Source: Pyxicephalus adspersus
Taxonomy: Eukaryota > Chordata > Amphibia > Anura > Pyxicephalidae
Length of the DNA stretch: 64,000 bases
Direction: 5' to 3'
Assembly: GCF_032062135.1 (NCBI RefSeq)
Contig: NC_092861.1
Span: forward strand, 119,495,989-119,559,988
This document shows, piece after piece, positions 28,301-40,300 of this stretch. Positions within the stretch are counted from its first letter, which is position 1. Each line of letters opens with the position of its first letter. A model generated the notes under the pieces. It was not told the origin of the DNA, ran no database searches, and saw nothing but the letters and a program-made list of their open reading frames with translations. The position numbers and the translations under genes were made by a program.

Positions 28301-31300
28301 ACTTCAAGGTCACACGAAGTTCAGGCTGTAAAATTTAAGTTTACTATACAGAATTAACAACCTCATGTCATGAATCTTAAGATACAGGTAAGTTAAAATT
28401 GCCAACAAACTTGAAGTATTAATTAATATCAAGAGCAGTAAAATACAAAGATCAAACACCAGAAAGGAACTGATATTATTTTAAGATGACTAAATAATGT
28501 CCCTCTACATTAGCTCTGACTGCTACCTTGGAGCTCCAGACACCACATACTGGTCAAAGGTTTCATGGGCAGAATTATTTACTCACTTATTGACCCTTTG
28601 TTTTATCCTTCAAAAAGAGGTGCCCTGGAAAAAATTTTGATGAAGCCTAGCTAGTTTTTTTGTTATTTTCAAATAAATAATGTGGACAGTTATGATTTGT
28701 GTAGGACAAATTTGAACTAGAGTATGAATGAAACAAACTGTACTGCAGCAGAGTAAGTCCTACCTAAACTAAAATATATCTATTCAGGTTTGATATATAA
28801 AGTTTATACTACAGGACACAAGTAGTAAACTTGCTGCATTTTTCTGGTTTATAATGGTCAGTATAGTTAATATTTGGTTATTATTATTATTACACAGTAT
28901 TTATATAGCGCCGACATATTACGCAGCGCTGTAAGTCCATAGTGATTTCACTAGCTATAACTCAAAGGGGCTGACAATCTAATGTCCCTACCATTGTCAT
29001 ATGTCTTCAATACAGTCTAAGGTCAATTTTGGGGGAAGCCAATAAACCTAAATGCGTGTTCTTGGATTGTTGGAGGAAATTGGAGTACCCAGAGGAAACC
29101 CAAGCAAACACAGGGAGAACATGCAAACTCCATGCAGATAATGTCCTGGTCGAGATTCAAACCTGGGACCCAGCACTGCAAAAGCCAAAGTGCAAAGTGC
29201 AAAAGTGCTAACCACGGAGTCACTGTGCAGCCCTAATATAGCCTACCTATATGAAAAATGTTCGGAACAAACTTTTAACAGATATTTTTAATATTAATGT
29301 TGAACTTGTCTTCTGCTATAAGACAGTGCAGTTCAAGTAACTTTGAAAAGCAATGAACAATATAAATCAAAATGTATGTTTACTGACACTATTTTGTAAT
29401 TTATTTGGATTTTTCTACACTTTTCTCTCAGCAAATAAAGTGAATACTATTAAATTTATTTTGGGATAAAAAAAGATTTTCACAATACCACCTTCTAAGA
29501 TTGTGTTTTGGCCAGCTATATGTATGGAATATTAGAAATGTCATGCATGCACTATTATTCAAGCATAGTGACCATACCTTCCATCAATAACATGTCATAA
29601 AGGAGCCAGTACAAAAAGGTGTCAGGTTTTCCTGCTCATAAGATCTTTTTTTTTCACTCATTCACACTGTCCTTGACATAGATGTTTGGGCCTGCACAAA
29701 AGCAAAGTTTACTGTTCTGTCAAAGGTCTAGTGTTTGGAGGCGATTTGGTGACATAACACATCTATTGTAACATGCAAAGGGACATACAGTACTACAACA
29801 ATCCCAATAAGAATCAGTATCAGTGTTGGAGTTCTGTAGATATTGAGTTCATGGAAAGTAAAAGACCACAAAAAACAAGACAAAATGATTTGATAGCAGT
29901 CAATGCTTTAATAAATAAAGCATAATTGGAATATAATTAAGTATTGTTCAGTCTTATGGTGGAATCTACAATAAGATTGGGAAGACAAATTTGCCTTCCA
30001 GGAACATCTTGGGAGGAAACCCATCAGGCTTTTTAATTCTTAGCCTTACCTCACCCTTCTTCCCTTGTTACTGGTAATATATACTATGTTTGTTATGTAG
30101 GCCAAAACAGGAAAGTTTGCACAAGTCACCCTTTATAGCGACACTCTGCACTGTTGGCAAGGGAGCGTCACTTCACTTAATCAGCCAGCAATTCAGCACC
30201 TTGTGGAAAAAAAGGTTTTCCTTGCACTATTTAGCAAATCCACTTGCTCAAAAGTGAAAGCGTAGGAACACAATTGTGACATTAACCACAGAATCAAAGC
30301 AAAATTCTGCATCTCTTGCTCTTTTTGGTCCGTCCTTTATCCATATTTAGCAGGACAGCAGAAAAGTATGTTGTCTCCTCTGATGTCTTAATTAAAAAAA
30401 TTAAAAAGAAGTGGTTTTGGCATTATTTATCTTTATTCTATGAACAACTCTAATACCCTGTAGTCTTTGTTCAAATACACAACACACATCAGACTGAAAG
30501 GATCATGGGATGCAGTTTTATAAAAGATGATTTACTTTAAAGTTCAAGTGAAAAAACGTAATTATACCAACATCCCAAATTGCATCTAATTGGCGGGAGA
30601 CTGCACTGGGATTTAATTCGTAGTTTAAAAATCTAAAATATTCATTCACAATCTGTTTCATTTTGTTTCCATTAAAGAGTCATTTATGGGGCCGTGCATA
30701 TTGTTTCTAAACCGCTCTCTGGCAAAATTAAACATAGAATTTAATGTTTGTCAGCCCTGCACAAAATTGCACAAAAGCTAAAACATAAGTGGTGCAGGGG
30801 ACAATTATTATCACCAATACAGACAAAAATGCTGTTGGGCATTGTAATACACCACGGACTCATGAAAGACATTGCTAAATATGATTAGTAAACATTACTG
30901 AGAACCACAAACAATGCTGGGTATTGGAATACAAAACTACATAACCAGCATTACTTAAATGTCTTTTTTAACTATAACTAGAAACATTGTTAGGTTTTAA
31001 ACCCATTATAATAGAAATATAGTCGCTGGTTAGATTTCCACATTCCACTCACACGTGTTATTAACTAAAAGGTAAATTGCCAGCGGTTTATTGCAGCAAA
31101 ATTGCAGTTTGATGAACTTTTAAAAGATGGAGGAGATGCTGACACAGGTGTGATAAACTCAGAACATTTTGTACCGTTCCACAAAACATTTTGGCCAGAT
31201 TACTTGTTTCAGATATTGCTGTATATAGCTAATAACATAAACTGCTAAGTATATTGTGTTGTAATAAAGCACTGTATTCAGTAATTGGTTTTACCATTTT

Positions 31301-34300
31301 GAAGAGTATTTTATCCTCAACACATTTAGTATGTGTTTGGTCTGCACCTCATGCTACAGGTTGCAAAAATAAGAATGACCTTACTTACACACAAATCTCT
31401 TTCATTTAGCCTGTCCTATTTTACACATTTTGGGCTACAGTATATGTAGTAACATTACAAAGAAAACAATTTTAGTTTGGTTGCAATCTGCAAATATGCA
31501 TTTCGAATATGATGTGCCCTTGAAGTAAGAAAACATTTAAAGGAGAACTAAACTGGTTGGTGGGTGGTGAGCTTCTGCCGTATTTACCAAGCATGCACAG
31601 CATACCTGCAGATTATGGAACATGCTTACCCTGTGCAGTTGCCAGATAGAGGAACTGTCATTACTGCAGGCAAGGGATCCATGGATATTGTAGTCCACCT
31701 ATGGTGATGTAACCAATTAGCACTCACAAGTTACATTATCCCTGGCGGCTGGCTCTGTGTGCGGTGTCTAATCTACACAGCACATGTTTAGAGCTTAAAC
31801 AGGCCACCAAAAGAAACATTGCATGTCTGCTTTAATAGTGTGATAGGAATTTTTTTTGTTTTGCAAACATAATTGTGTATGTGATAATAATTACATATCT
31901 TTTTATGCAATTGGGTTTTCTTAGCTGTTTGTAGTTTTTCATGCTGGCCATATTGGATCTCTGGACTTATGGTAAACTTTGCATCAAAATCTGTTTTTTT
32001 TTTGGTTGTAAATTATCTTTAATTGAACTTTTCATTTTTAACTTGATATTTTTGGCTTTAGTTTAACTATAACAATCCAAAATGATCAGGACAGTTGTCC
32101 TGTGTGGCTGTACTTTTCATATTGCAATGTCTCACAGTAAATAAGTATGTCTTTAGAAGAAATCAAATCTCTATGAAATGTCATGTTTTCTCAGTAACAC
32201 CAAATATCATGTCATAATTGTTGGCAAGGCAATAAAAGATCAGAAACTTGCACATATTCTGATATAACAGCCTGTAATGGAATCACTTAGCTAGGTTCAC
32301 ACATCCTACAAAGTGTTCATTTCTTGTAAATTTCTGTGACTGATTCTTCTTAGATAATGTATTTTATTCCATTTCTTGCTCATCAGTCTTTTTGAGCAAA
32401 ACCACCTTAGTACTCATGGCATCCCCAGAATCACCTTACGATAAGAAATCTCTCTGTACGCCCCCACCACCCACGTACCGGGGATAGACTTCCTGATGCG
32501 TAGGTGTATTGAAAAAAAATCTTCTTACATGCACCATAGGTAAATTGTCAGCAATATGACAACATGTTGCTTATAAAAAAATGTGGTTCTTTTCTAAGCC
32601 TAACATTGCTGCTTTAGAAATTTAAGCTTTGATGTCACTGCAATAAAACATAAAAGATTTAGATACTTATGCAAGATGCTAATCTATGAAAACAATCATT
32701 TCAACTTGTGAAACTTCTGCTTTGGATGAAATCCAATATATGGCATTGTTTTTTCCACTTGACTCTCAATAGATTCCACTGATTGAGATTGAAGTCCATC
32801 TTTGTAACAAAAGTGGTATAAATTCAAAAACCCAGATGCAATTTTTTATTGAAGACCACATTTCAGGGTACTATTCCTTGAACCTATTTAACACTATGCA
32901 ATTGTTCATGGATTGTACAGTGAATTGGAGAAAAATGACCCATTAGGTGCACTACTAAGGCTACATTTAATAATACCATAACTAGGCTAATTGTAGTAAA
33001 AGTAGTAAAGCAGCAGTAGAAAATAATCCTTAAGTACATTATATAGAAGAAAAGGAGGCAGAGGTCCCTTTCTGAAAAACACTGCACCACTGCAAAGATG
33101 TTTTAAAATGTCTTCCCTGTTGTGCCAAAACTACAGTGTTCTGAGTTAGTGTATAACTATAGTCAACCAACACCAGACCCTGTATTCTTAATGTTGCAGA
33201 AAGAAACAAAAGTCAAGAAATGCCTTTGCTCCATTGGCAACTTCTCTGTTATTTCATGGTGGTTGGTCATGTGATTAAAAAAAAAGTTCAAAAAAGGAGG
33301 ATCCCTATTCTGATCCTGAGAGGTGGCAAATGTTAGCACCTGCATCTTGAATACATCTGGGCGCATTAAAGCGGAACTAAACTTTAAAAACAAACTTATC
33401 TGTATGCTTGCAGTCCTCTGTTGAATGTACACTGAGCTGCACATGAACAATTTTGCCTATGATCCCAGAATACCTGAGTTCCCGGCATGAACTCCTGGAC
33501 ACTTGTGGAAGTAATGTCATTGCAAGGAATAACCACATACAGGTTTTTTTTCGTGCACGTGATTCTGATCAACAAATCACAAATGTGAGAAAATTGCTTT
33601 GTGGAAAGTGGAAATTTACTTTTAAGTGAAAATGTAGCATGGTGACTTGGAGGTTAGCACTCTGGCCTTTGCAGTGCTAGGTCCCTGTTTCGAATCTTGG
33701 CCAGGACACTATCTGCATGGAGTTTGCAGGTTCTCCCTGTGTTTGCGTGGGTTTCTTGCAGGTACTCCGGTTTCCTCCCACATTCCAAAAACATGCAGTT
33801 AGATTAATTGGCTTCCCCCAAAAATATACCTTAGACTGTAATAAAGACATATGACTATGGTAGGGACATTAGATTGTGAGCCCCTTTGAGGGACAGCTCA
33901 GCACTTCTTTATATAATGGCGCTATATAAATACTGTATAATAATAATATTAATAATAATAAAATAATTTCCTCCATTAGAGAACTAGAACATTTCAGAGT
34001 TTTCAAACGAAGTAACCTAATATGAATGTAAAACAGTCAGTATGATTGCTGATTGCCAATGTCATAAAGGCAATGGTAATGAAAATCTAAGTATTATCAA
34101 ATTTACTTAGCCTCGCTAGTTTAATTTCTTTTCAGGTTCTGTACAATAAAGCTTGTTGGCCTATTTAAAAAAAAACTTTTTCAATTGCACCCCTTACAAC
34201 TGAAATCTAAGAGAAACAGTTGCTGGACCATTCAATTCTGGACCCAACCATTTTGCAAATCACAGAGTCATGTTACAGCAAATAAAAGCTGAAAAGTGCA

Positions 34301-37300
34301 AACGATTACACACTCAGGTTAAACAAAATTTTATACAAAAAACAAATATCTTTACCTGTGACTGTATCGGATTGCTATTGTCAGTCCAAGCTGCAAGAAA
34401 AACAAGAACATTCTTAGTTAAGATCAGAATAAGTAAATTGCAGCAATATATCAGATGACCATAAGATGACAAAGGATGCGTTTAATATATGTCTACAATG
34501 AATCTGGATTTGTTCCAATAAAAACACACACAATTAAGTTTAATTTAACTTTAACCTGTAACCTGCATGGGTCATTTTGGTGATCAGACTCTTAGAACAG
34601 TAAAGCTTGGAGGTCCCAGATTCTACCTAACAGCTGGCTGCAGGAATGAGTTTATAAATTATATGAAAGCCTTGTGTCCACTATAGAGGAACCTATTTTG
34701 TGATATCCTAGCTTTATAGTGGTAGGACCATTAAATAGTATTATTGTTCTAATGCTTTATATCTAGTTCAGCTAACAGTTATTTTTTTGAAACTTGTTTC
34801 CAACTAGACTACACCACATTCCACTACACTAAGACTATGTTCAGACTTGCACCCTTAAACCACTTCAAGAGAATAAATGGGATGGTGGTATTTGATTCAG
34901 AAGGATTCAACTGTAAAATATTCAAATGTTAGTTAGTTCTAAAAGAACTAGCGCAATGGTGTGGGCAGCTGCAAGGTGGCTGCCATCCGCAGCTGCATGG
35001 GAATGCCTACCACCCTGGAAGTAGCTACAGCTTGAGATTTAAAGTATCATAACATATTTCCATTTAAACTTCCCACTTTAAACAATAATAAATGACGGCC
35101 TTGCCTCAAAATATGAATCAATTTGATATGTTATAGAGAAAATGTAACATTTTTTAATGTTTCTAACCAATACTTTTATTTATTTATCGGTTGTCCCAAA
35201 TTTCGACTGAAAAACAGAAGTGCAAATCCTGGTATGTATTGCATTCCCACCGCCTTATGGCTGTATATTAACAGTGTAAAGTTTAAAAGCCTACTGGCCC
35301 TGGCTGCTTGTTTTAGGAGATTTGGGTGAGATTTGATTCTCACTGTTCTCCTTGCCGGAGCCTCTGGCATGGGGAAGGAAAGGCCCTTTACTAGGATGGC
35401 TGGTTACATACAAAGACAATTGGTAAGTCAGTAATGGGAAAAACAACTTGCAGGCAGACCATAGAAAATACTGACAACTAGTCAGGCAGACGTACAATCA
35501 GACACATAATTCAATAAAAACCCAAATGACTTTATCTCAAAGTAATGTGATCTGTTTAAAAAAAACACAATCCTCCCTCAATTTCACAGAATTTTAACCA
35601 GCCGAGCAATAAGCCCGACCTTGGTTTGGGTTTAAATCAGTTACAATTATCGATAAACCCGAACTTTTCTCACTGTATGAAAATACAGTGAGAAAAGTTT
35701 GGGTTTATCGATCACTTATCTGGTCCCGCTGCAATCATCCATCATCGTGTTCCAGCGTCGTCCTCCAGTGTCGGGTGCCTTCTCCGGGAAGAAGAAGCCG
35801 GACAGCGGAGAAGAAGAAACCGGCCGGCTTCTTCTCCCTCCGTGCGTGTACGTCGGCGCGTACAATGACGTCGGCGCGTGTGAGGGAAATTCAAATTGAA
35901 ACTCATTTAAACACATTTTGTATTGGATTGAATACAAACTCCTGTATCCAATCCAATACAAAATAATTCAAAATAAATACAAAGTATGTAATTGGTAANN
36001 NNNNNNNNNNNNNNNNNNNNNNNNNNNNNNNNNNNNNNNNNNNNNNNNNNNNNNNNNNNNNNNNNNNNNNNNNNNNNNNNNNNNNNNNNNNNNNNNNNNN
36101 NNNNNNNNNNNNNNNNNNNNNNNNNNNNNNNNNNNNNNNNNNNNNNNNNNNNNNNNNNNNNNNNNNNNNNNNNNNNNNNNNNNNNNNNNNNNNNNNNNNN
36201 NNNNNNNNNNNNNNNNNNNNNNNNNNNNNNNNNNNNNNNNNNNNNNNNNNNNNNNNNNNNNNNNNNNNNNNNNNNNNNNNNNNNNNNNNNNNNNNNNNNN
36301 NNNNNNNNNNNNNNNNNNNNNNNNNNNNNNNNNNNNNNNNNNNNNNNNNNNNNNNNNNNNNNNNNNNNNNNNNNNNNNNNNNNNNNNNNNNNNNNNNNNN
36401 NNNNNNNNNNNNNNNNNNNNNNNNNNNNNNNNNNNNNNNNNNNNNNNNNNNNNNNNNNNNNNNNNNNCAGTGTAACACCCAGGTGGTTAAGAATAGGAGC
36501 CATCATTTTGCATTGTTAAAATATATCCTGTTCAGGGGTCAATCTGTAAATCAGATAAATAAAACATTCTTTTTTGCTGTCACGTCATTAGTCATAGCAG
36601 TCTTTCTGGTTTGTTTGCACTACAATTAAAATGTTAATTTATTTATCTTCTCTAATTCTTTATAGAATCTTTTTTCCATACAGGGAGGATCTAATTAAAT
36701 ACACCTTCCACGAAAGGTAAACATATTTTTTTTTTTTTTGGCTGCAGGTATCCTGTTGGGAAATTTTGACTTGTTGTATAATTTACATTAAAGAAGTGGT
36801 AGGAAAGGAATCCTGAAGAGAGGGCAAACACTGCTGTCATTCATACTTGCCATTACCTATGAGCTGTGTTAACACAGGATTAGTCTATTAGTTTTCAATG
36901 GACTGTTAATGTACAGGAACATATTTATAAAAAGACCATGAATCATTTTTTTCCCCAGCAGCTCACCACAGTGATACCGTGCATTGCAATGTGCTGCAAT
37001 GCATTTTCACTAAAGACGTATCACCTTACTAATAAGGGTGCTATTCAAAGCTAATATTGTGCACACCTTTTTACTGCAAGGATGAGTTTCAGCCCTTAAA
37101 GTTTGGATTTTGTATAACTTTCTGTGAGTGGTCACTGGTCTAAATACGGGAAATCTACCCTAGCAGAGACCAGGAAGCGATATAAGGCTGACATTAGTAT
37201 CAACACTCCCAATTAGGTATACTTTATTATTATGCATCTTAGAACCATTTTGAAAATGAACAGAAGTTTACCAAGACAAATGAGAAAAATAATAATAAAA

Positions 37301-40300
37301 AACCTACAAAGGGAAAATGAGTCACAATATTTCTCAGCATACCCCCAGAGTGCAGCTGAAGAACGCATTATTTTGCTCTGCTTTTCAAGCCACATGCAAA
37401 TAGGATGCAAAGAGCACATAAAAGTAGAAAGTAGTTAATTAGTATGCGGTAGACTAGAGATGTTATGAAAGAACCACAAATCCAGTATATTATTCATAAA
37501 CATGTCTTTTTTATGCAAAACATTTCACATTTAATTTGGAAACAGGCGGTACCTTCTTGTTAACCTTAAAAATGTGGTCTCAAAATGTGGCTTCAAAAAA
37601 AAAAAAAAAACAACAATTCTAGGGTTAATGTAAAGATTATAGTTACTGATCTGATCTTGTATTAAGATTTAAATCAGATTCAACAACTGATTTTGTGTGA
37701 TCTGTCCTTACTGTTTTTTTTTTCTCTCTGGTTTTAATTCACTTATGGCAGAATAAACAGTATATATTTTCAGCATTGGGTCCTTTTATTAAATGCACAT
37801 ATGACATCAGCATAGAGTATATATGATGTCATTGTGTCTGCATGGGATTTATCTAGATGCTCCACAATTCTACCATAATCCAAAACAAGTAGGTTACTTG
37901 GATTCATTACAAATTGCCTTTGTCAAAACACTATTCTTCCTCTTGTGCTACCCACTATCGTGGGTTAAATAAATCTAAATGTGTAGTGAGTCTCTTTAGA
38001 TAAACTAATTTACTGTGCCAACCTAAGTATAGCAGGAAAGATGTTCAGAAGAGAGGTTTTTGATGCCTGTAGTTTCAGGTTTTCTCACACCAAAGTTTCA
38101 GTTGATTTGCAAATGCTGGGTTACAGCCCAGGGCAAAGGCAAGTTCCTGACTTCTGCTCTAATTCATATCGTTTTCAGTTTTTCAGTATAGAAAGTACTG
38201 CTGCACCAAACAAATACAGGAACCTTATCATCAGTACCTTTTTACTAACTAAAATAAAATATGTTCTGTTATGATTCTGTATGTCTTTTTTCAAAGATAA
38301 GATACATTTGGGAGTATGTACCGGTAGAGTAAAAGTTTTTTTAGGTGGTGTAAAGGATTTTTTATAACCATCAAACATTATTTTTGTTACCCCATTGTAG
38401 AAACTTCAGTTGCTTTCTGTTCAATAGACACAGCAGCAATGTTAGGCAAACACTATGCTATTTCAATCTGAATGTTATTTTTGACTGATATTGCAAAATA
38501 CTTTGGTTGATTTTTGGAATCAATGTCAAGTTTTGAATGTACAAGCTACTGATTTAAAAAAAAAAGAATAATTTGAATTACAAGTGAATGCTATCATTAT
38601 CTACTTAAAATATTGAACTTAACCAAGAAGAAGAAGGGGTATTTCTTGGACAGCTGTCACATAAACAGATATGCTCAGTGGTACATTTTCACTCATCCTT
38701 CTTGTGATAAATGTAAAAAATGTGATTCCCTATTATATTTAGTCTCACTTTTACACACTATGTACACAATTGTTGGCTTTATGCATCTTATAAGGTTGTA
38801 CCAAAAAACCTAATAGTACCCCCACCGCCACCAAAACTCTATACCTCCTTATGCATGTGTGACCCATGAGGAACTGCACAGCTGCCACATCCATGATGTG
38901 GATCTTCCATTCAGCACATACCAAAGGTGCTCATTTGGACTCAGATCTAGTGACTGTGGAGGCTATTTGAGTAAATGTAAGACAGTTTGAAACAACCTGA
39001 GCTTTGTGACAGCGTGTTATTTTACTGAAAGTAGCCATCAAAAGAGGAGGTATAGAAGATATGAGCACAGTCAGCAACATTAATAAGGTAGGCTGTGACA
39101 TTTAAACAATGCTCATTTGGTACTAAGTGGGCCAGAGTGTGCCAAGTAAATATCCCCAACACATTTACATTAACACCAGCTTGATGCATTAATACAGAGC
39201 AGGACTAATTTAAACCTTCAGGTTGTTGATGCCACATTACGACCCTATCGCCCGAATGTTGTAGCAGAAATCTAGACCCATAAGACAGGCAATATTCTTC
39301 CCATCTTTTCTCATCCAATTTTGGGAAGACCGTATGAAATGTAGCCTCGGGTGCCTATTCTTAGCTGACAGGAGTGGCACCTGGTGTGGTCTCCTACTGC
39401 TGTAACTCATCTGTATCAAGGATTTACTTGTTGTGCATTCAGAGATGTTCTTCTGCATACCTGGCTGAGTGGGCATTTAATTTACTGTTACATTGCTATC
39501 AGCTCCAACCAGTCTGGTCATTTTCCTCGGATCTCTCCCATCAACAAGGTATTTTCACGCAGAGAAATGCCACTTACTCTTTAATTTCCTTTTTTTCAAA
39601 CCATCCTGATTAGCCATATATTAACCCTACAGATAGTTGGATGTGAAAATCGCAGCACATCAGCACTTGCTGAAATACTCAGACCTGCTCTGCTCTTACA
39701 ATTATGTCACATTCAAATTCACTTTAAGCACCTTTCTTCCCATTTTGATACTCAGTTTAATGTTTAGCAGGCCATCTTGACAATGGCTACAAGCCTAATT
39801 TCACCGAGTTACAGCCTTGTGATTGGCTATTTAGATTTTTTTCATTCATTTCATTTTTCAACAGGTTGAGCACGTGTACCTAATAATGTGGCTGGTGAGT
39901 ATACAAAAAACATTAATGAGCTGCCCCAGTGAAAGCCATATTACAGCTAAACAAGTAGATGAACACTTGAAGTTGGACTCCAGGCAAATATAAAATGAAT
40001 GAATGCAGCTCAGATTGTTAATAATACATCATATAATGTATTGTTTAAAATACAAGCATTGCAATTTACCTGGACTTACTCCCTTTTGGCATTTTCCTGT
40101 AACCTGTACAGCAAGGCACAGATAAGGTGAAGTAGAAGAAGTACAAGGACCTATCATTTGTGCTGCAATGTTCATGTGCTGGCTAGGAGCATGCTCAAAG
40201 AAGCAGAGGGCTAAGTGACAAAACATTCTCCTTTCTTTACATTGTGGTTGAGGGACAAGACCTATAAGGGTTACTCAAAAGCAAAAAAAATACCAGATCT

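Larger units (their letters stand above)
11787..34355 (-). other. ACOXL large intron, 22,569 nt
   Basis: This is the largest intron in the window. It contains a pogo-like fragment, a piggyBac-like element, an L2 LINE with a long reverse-transcriptase frame, a Harbinger-like MITE, two long (TA)n tracts, a decayed Tx1/L1-like LINE, two V-SINE copies in opposite orientation and two T2-like MITEs. The stretches 15700-21670 and 26840-28870 look like degenerate or unique non-coding sequence. Confidence 0.8.
35598..36486. mobile_element. piggyBac-like element containing an assembly gap
   Basis: TTAA (35594-35597) precedes CCAGCCGAGCAATAAGCCCG. The other end, reversed, reads CCACCTGGGTGTTACACTG next to TTAA (36487-36490). 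The centre is lost in the gap, so coding content is unknown. The left half holds a strong hairpin (35649-35712), a GC-rich block with CCGGACAGCGGAGAAG, and TGTATTGGATTGAATACA boxes similar to those in the other two piggyBac-like elements. Confidence 0.7.

Noticed and set aside
28878..33965. tRNA gene-like heads near 29180-29234 and 33640-33715
   Set aside because: Box A/B-like sequence is present, but it is fused to the SINE core and tail, and the cloverleaf is degraded. These are SINE heads, not tRNA genes.
35903..36519. Frames of 175-199 residues across 36 kb
   Set aside because: They consist almost entirely of unknown residues from the assembly gap.
39374..39613. Plus-strand frames of 66 and 79 residues
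   Set aside because: They are the antisense shadow of the minus-strand Tc1-like transposase remnant.
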